Part shown: in pieces, positions 46,796 through 59,089 of the stretch
How positions within the stretch are numbered: the first letter of the stretch is position 1
How the letters are laid out: every line of letters starts with the position of its first letter
NCBI GenBank assembly: GCA_029747015.1
Contig: JAKOGI010001351.1
Span: 190,000-253,999, forward strand
Direction of reading: 5' to 3'
From: Carnegiea gigantea
Lineage: Eukaryota; Streptophyta; Magnoliopsida; Caryophyllales; Cactaceae
Length of the DNA: 64,000 nucleotides
Notes under the pieces: generated by a model
Database searches by the model: none
Told to the model about the DNA's origin: nothing
Seen by the model: the letters and a program-made list of their open reading frames with translations, nothing else
Made by a program: the position numbers and the translations under genes

Positions 46796-48894
46796 CGCCC
46801 ACGTTTGTTATATTACGTTAAGTTGATTATATTGCCTCCTTACGTCATAAAATTCTTATTTTTATAAATTACACGAGTTAAATTGTTGTTGATGTGCCTA
46901 TGTGAGCAATAATTTTATTAAAAAAAGGATGTGATTGTCACCATTATTATTATTATTAATATTATTATTAGTTTTGAAAATCTATCGATGATTTTTTAAT
47001 AAGCGTTAGTAACGGTTATTAATGGGTCCTAAATCGATTAGGAACCCGAATACGATTAAGTCATCAGCTTTAGAAGTAGTTCGATGTTATTAAATCGAAC
47101 CTAAATAGATTTGGGAATGAATAGTTGATGAAGGATTATATTATCGATTTAGGTTACGAATTAGGGTTACGAATTAGGCTAGCGGTATCGAATATGACTC
47201 AGTTTGGGACAAAAAAATAAAGAGAGGGAGGGCATTTTGGTAAATTATGTGAAACCCCCTCTCCTTCTTCCTCATACCCGACCCCCCCTTGACAGTCTCT
47301 CTCTTGCTCTCTCTACTGCCCGTCCTCCTCTTCTCCTCTCCTTCTCCATTAATGAAAACTCAATTGGGTAGTCGATTTCCGTCACCCACAACTGCAAAAC
47401 CCCACCCATTCGACCACCCTCCAAGCTAGTATCAATTCGTGCGAATTTGGACTGAAATTCAGAGCAAAATCCAAACCTGTTTCAAGCAGTTCAGGCACCG
47501 AATTGAAGCTTGAATGTGTGCCCAGGTAAGGCCATGCAATTTACTTTCTAGTTGCTTTCAATCTTCTATAAATTACGGTGAAAGTTCGTATCTACAAACA
47601 CCCAATTCAATATCAAGTTGATAACTAAATTTAGGCTTGTTCTAGGATTCGAATTTTGGGAATTTGGGTGTGAATGGTGTGCTGCTCGTTTGACCACTGG
47701 GCAAGATCAGAAAGTGGAGTTATTTGAGCCCCTAAAGTCGAGCCTACAACCGTGAATCGAGCCTCTAACTTGGGTTCAAGTTGAGGGTTTCTTTCCTCCT
47801 AAATTACTGATAATTTTAACATTTTTATCGCAATTAGCTAGAATATGTTGAAGTTGAGCGTGGAAATCATGTTGGGTGAATTAGTATTCATATTGACAAT
47901 TTATAAGTTCGGAATTGATTTAGGGTAAATGCATGTCGGATTAATGCTGAATGTTAATAACCTGGCAGATTGGAGAAATGCTTAACAAAAGGATGTTGTC
48001 ATAGCGTGATTAATTTATCAGTTTATTAGTTAAATTGTGCCTGAAGCCTAAGGATGCTAGCTGAGTGATTGAAATGATTATGGAATGAACTGAATAATGT
48101 TTAAAGGGTCATGGCTAAATCAGTTTGGGTGCATCGACAGTTTATTTGTAGGAGTTGCAACGAAATATTATGCCTATGATCAATGGTTCGCGAACTGGAA
48201 AGTAAATGTCGCTTGAAGTCTCTATTTGTATCAGTTTAGTGTACGCTAAAAATTCTAAGTTGACTATTAAGTATGAATGTCATACTTATTTACGATCGTT
48301 CTATATATTATTGGTTTGTACATGTCAATATTGAACCGAGCTTGGTAGTTGGATGGTTTGAGGTGGAACTATTGAGTGGTATGAGGCTCTTGTGGTCGGT
48401 GCTGTGTGAGAAGGGAGATAGGGTTGTGAATTACCGCAATCGTGTAGATTGCGAGGCCATGTGTGGCTTAATGAATGGTGATATGAAGTGTATGAATGTG
48501 CTATGTGTGAATCCCCTTTTCCCTCAATGTGCTTAGTAACATTAAGTGAATAGTTTTCGAAATGCAGACATATTTAAGAAAGATTGTTAAATGCATGTTT
48601 TCATGATTTCAAATGCTTCTAAGTACTTACAAATTGTCTGGTAGTTTATGAAAATGTTTATAGCTTATAAGAAATCCTCAATCGTTGAACTACTCAGTTA
48701 GTGACTCGACTGAATAGTCGATAGATTTACGAAGTTTAAAAGTGAACAAAAAGTGGATTTGAACATGCTTAAGGCCTTGGTTTGTATATGACTTCTCCTT
48801 AAGTTTAAAAGGATTTAAACGGCCTGAAGAAGAGCACCTTAAGGTGCTAATTATGAAGCTTGCCTATTTGCATGCGTTTTGCTTACTTAAGTCT

Positions 48895-49745
48895 CTATAG
48901 AGTTTCGATCTACGATTTAGCAAACGTATTACGTTTAAAAGAAGCTTTTAAGCTAAAAAGTGAAGTCGTTTTTATGAGTTAGCAATCATTTTACATTATA
49001 AGAAGGCTTTTAGTTAGAAACGAAGTCGTTTTTATGATTTAGCAACCCTATTACGCTTATACGAAGCTTTCAAGTTAGAAACAAAGTTGTTTTATGATTA
49101 GGCAACCTTATTACATTTATAAAAAGCCTTTTAGTTAAAAACGAAGTCATTTTACGATTTAGTAAACTTATTACATTTATACGAAGCATTCAAGTTAGAA
49201 ACTAAGTTGTTTTACACTTTGGTAAACGTGTTACGTTTATGAGAAATTTTTAAGTTAAAAGTGAAGTCGTTTTAAGTATTAACCAACTTATTGCCTTTAT
49301 ATAAGAACCTTTTAAGTCTAAAAGGAAGTCGTTTTACGAGTTAATAAACGTATTACATTTATACAAAGCTTTTAAGTTAGAAATGAAATCGTTTTACAAA
49401 CTAGCAAATGTTTTACGTCTATAAGAAGTTTCTTGAGTTAAAAACGAAGTCATTTTACGAGTTAGTAGTCGTGTTACGTTTATACAAAGCTTTTAAGTTA
49501 GAAACAAAATTGTTTTACAATTTAACAAGCTTATTACGCTTTTAAGAAGTTTTTAAGTTTCAAAGGAAGTTTATTTACACGTTAATAAACCTATCACGTC
49601 TATATGAAGCTTTTAAGTCATTTACAAAGTCGATTTACGTGTTAACAAACGTATTACATTTATACGAAGCTTTTAAAGTTAAAACCAAAGTCGTTTTACA
49701 AGTTAGTATGTCTATAAGAAGTTTTTAAATTAAAAACAAAATGGG
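48895..49745. repeat. 60-bp tandem repeat inside the solo LTR (about 14 copies)
   Basis: The unit is close to CGAAGTCGTTTTACGAGTTA then GCAAACGTATTACGTTTATA then CGAAGCTTTTAAGTTAGAAA. The AAGTCGTTTT marker falls every 60-61 bases from about 48962 to 49690. No frame is conserved. Confidence 0.93.
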
Positions 49746-49874
49746 CTATAAGCATTTAGAAAGACTATAGTTGTTTTGTCAAAAAGTAAGTTTTCAACAA
49801 AGTAGGCATTTGAAAAAAGAGATATGAAATACGATCTTAGAGGCTAAGAAAGTGCTAGGCAATTGGCCAGAGGG

Positions 49875-50110
49875 TAGGAGCTGGACTCAAGATATGAGTT
49901 ATCTTGGTGTAAGCTGTTCCTGAAAACTGGACGCAAAAATGGCGTGAACTGTTTCCCCCTAAAGAAAAGTTAGGAACTGGACTCAAAATATAAATTATCT
50001 TGGTGTGAGCTATTCCCCAGATAAGTTATGGTGTGACGCGTAAGAAAACCTTGAGGAGACTGGACTCAGGATATGATTATCCTGGTATGAGCTGTTGCCC
50101 CACAGAGAAC
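49875..50110. repeat. Three-copy ~90-bp repeat inside the solo LTR
   Basis: A block with CTGGACTCAAGATATGAGTT and ATCTTGGTGTAAGCTGTTCC starts near 49882, 49977 and 50060. Within it, AAGATA...TATCTT is an inverted pair kept in each copy with compensating changes (copy 3 has AGGATA...TATCCT). Confidence 0.8.
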
Positions 50111-51502
50111 AGTATCGAGGTTAGAGTTGCTCCGCTAAGACGCGTTTTGGCCCAAAGTTAAGTACGTATACCCCGGGGATAACGTAGATTAAGAGTGATG
50201 ATCTCACTTAATGGCGGTGTTGACCTCCCTTAACCAGCACAATAAGATATTTTTATGTTATAAGTATGTTCCTAATAAATAGGAAATTTGATAAATTGCC
50301 ATTCTAAGCAGTTCAGAAAGGAAAAGAAGTTATTTTAAAAGGAATACGAGCCTCAAGAGGCCAAGTAAGGCGTTTTTAAGAAAATAAGAAAGCTTTCAAA
50401 TGCACATAACTTACATATATTTTATGAATGTGTTCTGAGTATAATTTACATGAATTTCAAGCGTAGTTGGTTACATCCTAGCAATGCAATGAATGTCTAA
50501 GTTTTTAATGGTGCATTTCTTAAGAAAGAATGTTTCTTGCAAAGTTCTTCTTACCAAATTGGGTGTCTCATGAGTTTTTAGAAAAGTTGTAAGTTTTAAA
50601 GAAGTTTGCATGACTTATAAGTTCTTGGCATATAACGTGAGTCACTATGTTTTTCACAAGTGTGTTTGATCCTTGTGCTAATTGATTAAGTGTCTGAATG
50701 CTTGTTAGAAAGGAAGATTGGTCATTAGGGACCTAGGAATGAGTTGAGGGGTTAGAATGAAGTTTTAAGGGTGGTGATCTTTCCTTGGGGATTTTGATTA
50801 CCTAATATGATAGTAAAGTATAAATACGTGATATGTGGCTATTATTAGTATTATTGCCTACAACTTTGGGTTTTAAGGAGTAGGGGAATTCTCACTGAGC
50901 GTGTGGTTGCTCATCCCATTACTTTTTCCCCCTTTTCCCCAGGCTTTTGTTATGATAGGTGAAAGTCAAGCTACTTACGCGAGCTGGAGTCTACTCCTAC
51001 TTGAAAAAGAGTTATGTGTGCCATATAGAAGTAGATTCATGTGTTTAACGATGTGATGTAACATAATTCCTAGTTTGTAATTGTTGTAACTAAATGTTCT
51101 AGCTCATATACTGCATATTGTTTATGAGTCGCTCTGTATGGATATGTGAGCCAACCATCTGATTAGTTAGATGTCTTTATTCAAAATTAGGTGTGTTTTG
51201 GGATGTAAACCCAAGTACTCCGGTTGTGTAGACCGTTGAGTTGTATCTTTTACTTTTCATGCGTTAAAGAACTATTCTGTTTGGTGTACTCCGAGCAGGT
51301 GGCTCGTTGACTTATGAACTCCGGCGTGTGGCCGTTGAGCTTCTTTTAAATGTTATGCACTTCCGTTGATTTGCAGAGGATTATTGTAAGGCTTTTAGCC
51401 TGAAAACGGTCAGTTTTTAGGGAAAACTCTGTCCATTTCATTCCAGAAATTAAGTAGAAAGTTAAGAAAGCATAACGCTTCTAGCCTTAGGAGTTGGGGG
51501 TG

Positions 51503-51507
<5 letters not shown>

Positions 51508-51581
<74 letters not shown>

Positions 51582-51595
51582 TGTATCTATGTGTA

Positions 51596-51644
<49 letters not shown>

Positions 51645-51666
51645 ACATATATATATATATATATAT
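51508..51666. repeat. AT/TATG/GT microsatellite
   Basis: (AT)n, then (TATG)n, then (GT)n and (AT)n runs between the solo LTR and copy B of the second LTR-like family. Confidence 0.95.
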
Positions 51667-52548
51667 TGATGGAAACGTGTAAGGGAAAGTAAGAATGGAT
51701 AAAGGACACAAGCTAGGACCAAAGATAGCTCACGGCTTAAGAGAACCCGAAAGCTAACTTTAAGGATCTCAAGTGCTTTCAAATGAATTTGGATAGTTCT
51801 AAACTAGATGATTAGATAAGATACACCACTAATCACTAGCTTAGGCCCCTTAATCTTGGATTAGGATAAGATACACCATCTAACTAAGGATTAAGACTTA
51901 CTTGATCACCACCTTAATCGGTCTAATTAAGGATAAGCAAGTTAAGTGTTTAAAGGAAACTCAAAGATACAAAGTCTTTACTCTTAATTCAAAGTTCAAG
52001 TCTATATATCTTACAAAATGAACCAGCACGGCTTTAAATAGCCTTGAACATACATGAAAACAAGCTTTCCTTGCTAGCTAGGAAAGCTACTAATTTAGCT
52101 TAACTTAAACAATCACACGGTTTGAACTAAGCCAGACTAATTCGAATGCTTAAGCTTTAAAATACGTGATTTAGCTCTCTAACACTTTTCCTAAGCTTGA
52201 AGTAACTTAGGACACTCATTTGTACATCCTGGTTGAACTGGGCAGTTTGTACATCCTGAGTTTATTGGCTAATTTGAATGGGTAAATGAATTCCAAATGG
52301 GATGAAACTTGTTTTGGTGCAAAGCTGGCTTCCTGAACTTCAATCCCAATGCAAAATATTAGACTTAATCCTCAAAGAGGCCTAAGTAATTAAGCTCTTA
52401 AAATAGGGTTGGCTGCTGGAATCAACCCGTGGCCTGCTGTTTTATTACTTAAACAAAATTTGGATGACTTATTCATCATTTGGCCTTCAAAATATGATTA
52501 CCTTTGCTGATTTGAGTTTCCAAATTAAGGGGTATGGAAAGATCTCCA
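51667..52548 (-). repeat. LTR-like element, second family, copy B (0.88 kb)
   Basis: It starts TGATGG and ends TCTCCA, like copy A, but lacks about 460 bases of copy A's left part and about 400 bases from the middle. The right end contains an inverted repeat GTATGGAAAGATCTCCATAC. Collinear blocks and orientation agree with copy A. Confidence 0.6.
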
Positions 52549-52782
52549 TACTAATATATATATATATATATATTATAATCTATATATAAAAAAGTAAAAC
52601 TAAAAATAAAATAATAATATATATCTAATATATATAATATATATATATATATATAATATAACAAAAAGGAAAAAAAAATTATATATAAATCATAAAAAAA
52701 AAATAAAAAATAAAAAAAAAAAAACTATACAAAAAAAAAATAAATATAAAATATATATTCACTAGCTTCTTTTTGGTTAGTT
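52549..52782. repeat. AT-rich and A-rich low-complexity DNA
   Basis: (AT)n followed by A-rich tracts with scattered T, up to the left LTR of the chromovirus. Contains no gene. Confidence 0.9.
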
Positions 52783-55700
52783 TGTTAACATCCCCAAATT
52801 AATCATGTTTCACTGTTTGCAATCACTATTCAGATTCCCTCTACTACAACTAATAAACCCAATGATCAGGGTGTCGTTGCCGTCCAAAAGGACAAGGCTT
52901 GAAGCATGTGTGCTAGAAATAACGTAGGCAAAGCTTTAATTATACACTTTCATGCATGATCAAATCATATACAGTCAACTGTTAGCCAACATAAGGTTTA
53001 TACACCATAGTAAAATAATTCACCATATAATCTACACCTCCGTCCACTAAAGATTTCAAAATGCAGCTTCAAAATATATATGCACTATGTCGCTGTTGAC
53101 CCATCCAGGTTTCTTTGTTGAACTTATTTTCTTCAGCTAGTTTGCTAGCATTAGGGCGATTCACTGAGCATTTGCCTAAAAATATGAAAAATATTTTCAA
53201 CTATGAGGCAAAGCTCAGTACATGCATTCCTGTATTATTAAAAGATCTCTACATAAATTGGTTGGGTGTCTGCTTTGCAATTCATTTTAAGTTAAAGCAA
53301 TGAATGAGATGAATGTAAAGCTGCAATGCTGGTTATTATCTGTTAGTGATCCCTTTGATACTGTTATGATCTATAGGTAGGTTTACCCCTGCCAAGCTGA
53401 TTGGAGGACCTAGCTTGAAGCTATGCGAGTAATTGATGGACAATGCCTTGTAACTGATAATTGATGGGGTCAGTAATTATGTGACAAATGACTGATTAAA
53501 CTGATTCATTGATGTACTTACCAAAACATTATAATTTTGATAAATACGTGCTAATTTCTAAAGATACAGGTGATGGGCGTACTTGAAATCTTTAAAATGC
53601 AATCTCACTTGATAATATTTACGCACAATGGAAAATGATAGACTAGGCCCCGTTTCTGCTTAAGAAATGTAGTTATAGGTAAATGCAGTAAGCAAACACT
53701 CCCATAATTTGTAACTTTATGAAAATTGATTAATAAAAAGGGCATCCAAAATTCAAACAATTCAATATAAGATAAGTTATACTAAAATGATTTTCCAAAA
53801 TTAATTAGTTAGGGTCATTGAACTTGATATAAAATAAATTGGAACAAAATAGATCAAAATGAAATAACTGAGGTGATAATGAAAGGACTTTAATGGGTAT
53901 GAATGGAATATGGATTTTTGATGTTTCTACAATTAATAATAAAAGGTTTAATGGCAAGAGGGGAAGTTGTGAGGTTTAGGAAAGCTCATATGAGTTATAA
54001 CCCTAGTTTGGCCCAATAGATATCAATCGTTAGTCCTTACTCTCCCCACTTCTCAAATTTCATTCCCATGCCCATGTAACTCGGTTTTCTAACCCATGTG
54101 AGCTTATATACATAATCAAAGTTTTTGGACGCATAAACTTTGTAATTTCTTTGCAATATCTATAATTATATAGAAATTCCTGATAATATTTCTAAATGTG
54201 ACGATTTCTTTCTTCCCTCATATTACTGTTTGAAGCTGTAGTTTAGAAAATCTATATCTTTCACTCCCCACCTCCAATTGAGCTACAAAACCCCAATATC
54301 AAAAGATTAGGAAGTCCTCTAACATTTTCATTAACAGTGAACCAATTACTAGAACACGACCCCTAAAATTGAGTTGAATCACAACTGTGCACAGCTTAGG
54401 TCTCTCCTGCGCAGTCTTAGCAAAATAGCCATAACATTTTCTACACACCTGGGAATTAGGTGATTCAAAAGGCATTTGAAAGGTAGGTCATGGATCTATC
54501 TACCCACAAAAAATCACAATTTTTTGATGGGTCAAACAGTACTAGTTCAATCACAAAGAGACCCCTACTTCTGGTCTGTTCACTGCCCTACTATTTTTAT
54601 TTTCCCCCTTTTCTTCACATAATCCCCCTCTAAAATCACTCCTTAAAATCATTTAACAAGGTCTTGTTCCTTGTCATGACCTCACAAAGCCATATTGCTT
54701 AAATGTACTCCATAATCATCTACATCAAATTTTCAATTCTTCTCTTTTTCAAAATCACTCAAAATACATCCATAAGCTATACTTATTTGCATAAATGAGC
54801 AAAATGACCTTTTATAATCAATTGGAGAAATCTTTGTGATCCACCCCTTTATACAAAATCACATTAAGTGATTTTCCAAGTTAAACAACACATTCAAGAT
54901 TCATTTTTTTATCCAATTATACACAAATAATAGACTTGATGCTATAAATAAATTAAACCATACTTGATCACCAAAACCCTAACTGATGACCAACTTATTC
55001 TTGCATTTAAATCCATCCAAACTCAACATAAACATCATGATATCTATTACTAATGCCAAAGATCACAAAATCAAATACAAAATAATCCAAATCCATCACT
55101 TCAAACTAAAGCTTGCATAATCATGAGCAACCTCAACCCTTGCATACTTTCAAGAGCAACAATTAAAACATCAAAATAACACTTGTTTATATCAAGATAA
55201 CATGATCCATAGTCAAATCCAACATAACACCAAGAATTAAACAAAGTTGGGTTAATTTTTTTACCTCACTTACAAGCTTGAAGGAGGCAAATGAAAGTGG
55301 TTGAGGTAGAGGGGAATGCGTGGAGGAAAGTAAGAAGAAATCTAATACTTATCTTGGTAGAAAATGATTTGGATGCTATCCTAATGATTGGATGATATTT
55401 ATGCATAAAAAAGGGCTTTGTGGTAATTTCAATTAGAGATACATATGACAATTTGCTAAAACAAATGCATAAGCTTTTAGGCTTCAAGTTGGGCCCAAAA
55501 TGAATTGGTCTCGGTAATAAAATGCTCCATTGTGATCAAGTTTTTACCAAGCTCAAAGTTAAATTTTTGTGATGCTATGGAAAAATAATTTGATCACTTA
55601 AATCATAATTATCAAGGCATAGTATCAATTTTTCCGAAATTTATGTTAACAAAAACCGGCATTGCAAAGTGAGGGCCCAAATGAGTTTTTCCTAATCAAG

Positions 55701-55786
55701 ATGATTAAATGCGATAAAGAAATGCAAGAAAATTAATAACATGCTTAATTAAATAAATAAACATAATTTAAAGTCGGGCTATTACA
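52783..55786 (-). repeat. 3' LTR of the chromovirus (3.0 kb)
   Basis: On the minus strand it runs TGTAATAGCCC...GGGGATGTTAACA. It is collinear with the right LTR along its whole length, with many substitutions and small indels, so the insertion is old. Confidence 0.9.
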
Positions 55787-55800
55787 GCCTTCCCCCTTAA
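55787..55800 (-). other. Polypurine tract of the chromovirus
   Basis: The minus strand reads TTAAGGGGGAAGGC directly before TGTAATAGCCC. It marks the 3' LTR boundary and plus-strand priming site. Confidence 0.88.
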
Positions 55801-55881
55801 AGAGTTTCGTTCTCAAAACTTATGAGCTTTGACAAAATATGCAAGTTTATCTTAAATAGATGTGGGTACTTGGCTTGCATC

Positions 55882-56290
55882 TCATCCTCGGTTTCCCCAA
55901 GTGGCTTCTAAGGAGATATGATTTACCCAATGTACTTTGATTAAAGGTATCTGCTTGATGCGTAGCTGCTTAATCCTGCGATCTAGTATCTGGACTGGGT
56001 GTTCTTCAAACAGTAGGCCCTCATTGACCGCAATGGGTTTGGTTAAGAGAGCGTGGTCAGGATCTGGGATGTACTGCTTGTGTTGTGAAGTAAGTAGCAT
56101 GTTGTACACGTGTTTGAATTATATAGGCAGATTTAGTCAACAAGCTATGAGATTTAATCTTTCAATAAACTTCTATGGTCCAATAGATTTTGGCATCAAT
56201 TTAGCTGGCAATTTAACCTCCTTATACCCGTAGTTGGCAAAACTTTCTGAAAAACCTTATCATCTATCTAGAACTGTAGGGATTTCCTTC
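55882..56290 (-). pseudogene. int: Integrase C-terminus with chromodomain-like tail (core deleted)
   Basis: Near 56290-56235 the minus strand gives an ADKRRK...DDKVFQKV piece of the post-core GPY/F region. From 56109 to 55882 an open piece contains QYIPDPDHAL, then FEEHPVQILDRRIKQLR and PLIKVHWVNHISLEATW. That last part is the chromodomain-type end of Tekay integrases. Only about 130 bases separate this region from the RNase H end at 56420, so the HHCC zinc finger and DDE catalytic core (normally near 900 bases) are absent. In-frame stops are also present. Confidence 0.82.
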
Positions 56291-56419
56291 TTTTATCAGC
56301 AAAGCTTTTCTGTCAGTTCTAATAGTCTGTTTTCAAGAGTGCTTTGATGTATGTCACCTCATTAATTGTTGAAGAAGATCTTCATCACCCAAAAGATCAT
56401 TTTATCGTTAATGTCTGCG

Positions 56420-57000
56420 TTATTTTACCCTGATATTTCTTGTAAATTTCTCTACTATTATTTTCACAACAACGACCGCTGGGAGTTCCATGTTTTGTTC
56501 AGATACAAATGTTAGTTCTAGGTCTCGAATTACTATAGGCTCCAACTTAAAAGAGTTAGATACATTGATATTTTTAGATGCTTGCCTATGTGGCACCAAT
56601 TGAACATCCAAGTTCTTAAGCCCTCTTAAGAGATTCAACTGAGTAATGACTATAGTGTTAAGGGTATGTTGTGTCTTCCTTGTTAGGGCATCTGCCACAT
56701 TATTTGCCTTTTCTAGGTGATATTGGATCTATAAGTCATAAACTTTAAGCAATTTTAGTCAATGCCTTTGCCTCAGATGGAGCTTCTTATAAGTGAAAAT
56801 GCACTTCAAGCTTTGATGGTTAGTATAGTTCTCACAAGATACTCCATACAAATAATGTTTTCAAATTTTCAATGTAAAAACCACAACCGCTAGTCCTAGG
56901 TCATGGGTAGGGTGATTTCTCTCACAAGACTTGAACTGTTGGAAGGTATAAGCTATCACTTTATCTTCTTGGTAACTTTGTAGCTTCCTTTAACACATTG
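56420..57000 (-). pseudogene. RNase H region of the chromovirus (broken)
   Basis: The clearest piece is 56698-56420, which starts MADALTRK, the conserved end of the Ty3/gypsy RNase H, and continues through an LRGLKNLDVQLV segment typical of the link to integrase. Upstream to about 57000 pieces of RNase H can be seen in changing frames. Confidence 0.75.
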
Positions 57001-57730
57001 GTTAAGGAAGATGTTATCTTTGAAAAATCCTTCCCAAAACTCAGTAATACCCAATAAACCCAAAAAGTTTTTAGTCTTAGTAACATTGGTGGGCTTTGGA
57101 CACTTTGTAACTGCTTTCACCTTTTGCAAATCAACCTTAATCCCTTCCTTTGAAACCACTTGTCCCAAAAATATCACTTCTTCTAACCAGAACTCATGCT
57201 TCTTGTATTTGTTATGCAATTGATTTTTCCTCAAGGTCTATAGCACTGTCCTCAATGAACAATATACTCATCTCTGTCCTTGGAGTATATCAAGATATCT
57301 TTCATAAACACCACCACAAACTTATCTAAATAGGGTCTAAAACTCTATTCATAAGATTCATAAGGGCCACGGGGGCATTGGTTAGGCTAAAAGGCATCAC
57401 ATTGAATTTATACTGACTAAACCTGGTCCTAAATGCAGTTTGGGAATGTCTTCAGGGAAAATCTTAAGTTGATAGTATCTTGATCTTAAATAAATCTTGG
57501 AAAAGATTCCTGCTCCTTACAGTCAATCAAATAAACCATCTATTCGGGGCAATGGGTGTTTGTTTTTGATGGTGATCTTGTTCAGTTCTCTGTAATCGAC
57601 ACACAACCTCAAGGCTCGATCCCTTTTCTTTACATATAGAACTGGGGCACCCCATGGTGACACACTTGGTCTAGTAAATCCCTTTTGTAATAGCTTATCT
57701 AACTGAATCTTTAGTTTTCTAAGCTATATT
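57000..57730 (-). pseudogene. rt: Reverse transcriptase of the chromovirus (broken)
   Basis: Minus-strand pieces in order: an [20 protein letters not shown] segment near 57430-57370, NLMNRVLDP near 57350, and a decayed catalytic FVVVFIDDIL-type box near 57310. A clean C-terminal RT piece at 57234-56956 has KHEFWLEEVIFLGQVVSKEG and TKTKNFLGLLG. Frames change several times and stops are common. Confidence 0.82.
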
Positions 57731-58199
57731 GGGGCATACGATATGGAGCTTTAGAGATACATTGGGCATCAGGGATTAATTCAATCTCAAACTTAATTTC
57801 TGTTTACGTCGCAATCCCAGCAACTCTTTAGGAAAACATCTCTAAATTTATAAACTACAGGTATCTTCTGCTTCTTCTTCCTGTAGTTGAGTGTCAATAG
57901 CATAACACAAATACCCAATATATCCTTGACATAAAAGCCCACTTGCTTTCATAGCAGAATTTAAAGGACATGTGTTTTCCTATCTTTGCCCATAAAATAT
58001 ATTTCTCTCCCTCGTTCATCCTTTGAAATAACTATAAGGTCCTCACAATCTATCTTGACCCCATAAGTATACAACCAGCTCATTTTCATAATGATATTAA
58101 AGTCTGACGAGTCAAATTGAATTAAGACTCTAGTGAATACTATAATACTATCCCACCAATACTAATTGGAACAAATTTATAAGAGATAGGACACCAACT

Positions 58200-58335
58200 C
58201 TAGAGTCATTTGACAACTTGATTCTATAATTGGTTTCTGTCTCCTTATTTTCAAGGTTCAGTTGCATGGCATATCGAGTGGATGTAAATAAATGAGTCAT
58301 AACTGAATCAATCAACACACAAAATGACTTGAAAT
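58200..58335 (-). pseudogene. pr: Aspartic protease remnant of the chromovirus
   Basis: Minus-strand translation near 58310-58260 gives LIDSVMTHLFTS, the position of the active site; glycine and alanine of the usual DSGA are replaced by VM, so it is inactive. A YAMQLNLE segment follows. Confidence 0.65.
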
Positions 58336-58549
58336 TAACTACCGTACCATAGGTGGCAGCTATCTTTCTTACTCAACACATACGCCCTTCCTACAGCTAC
58401 AGGTCTTGTAGGTGGGAGCCCTTGTCTAAAGCCTTCAGTCTTCAAGGGCAAGCAGTAATGAGGTGTTCTGGGCTCACACCACATGCATTTGTTAGTTCCC
58501 ACTTGACACTCAAGAGTGGTGTGGTTAGTTCTTCTACATTTGCCACAGG

Positions 58550-59086
58550 GCTCTGCTAAGCCTGTAGGATGACTCTTAGGAGGAGCAAAAGCAGATTTCT
58601 TCTGGTTTACACTCTCACTCGGAGCTCCCTATTCGATCCATCTCCTCTTCTAATTAATCGAGTTCAAGGCCCTCAAATCATCCTTCACTCACTCCACTTT
58701 AGCTAATTGCTCATATAACTCTTGATAGATAAGGATTGGTTCACCAAGTAGCTGGTTGCAAATATAGAAAGCTAATCCCTCTTCAAATCTCCTTATCTTC
58801 AATCTTTTAGGTGATAGAAACTTCAAAACAAACCTGGATAGTTTTGCAAATTTGTTAGCATACTGCATCGCAGTCATATACCACTCATTTTAAATTCTTC
58901 CAGAAATCTACTCCAAATGAAGTCCAGCCCTAAGAGCCTATCTTTAACAGTATTCCACCAAAAGTCTACTTCCTCAATTAGGTAAAATGTTCCAATGTTA
59001 ACCTTTTTATCCTCTACAACCTCCACTACTGTGAAAATCTTTTCTATCCCTCTAATCCATGCTTCTAGCTCCACTGGATCATACAT
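58550..59086 (-). pseudogene. gag: GAG with CCHC knuckle, chromovirus (frameshifted)
   Basis: 59086-58874 carries the gag core start (YDPVELEAWIRGIEKIF, then FWWNTV). 58877-58689 continues in another frame with YANKFAKLSRFV and IRRFEEGL, the conserved C-terminal part of the Retrotrans_gag domain. Near 58560-58510 lies a zinc knuckle CGKCRRTNHTTLEC (CX2CX4HX4C) with all ligands kept, followed by a decayed second cysteine motif. The two frames overlap by four bases, so a single shift separates them. Confidence 0.85.
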
Positions 59087-59089
59087 TCC

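Noticed and set aside
48273..48536. 87-codon frame in the solo LTR as a possible small gene
   Set aside because: It is inside LTR sequence with no recognised similarity, and its length is expected by chance.
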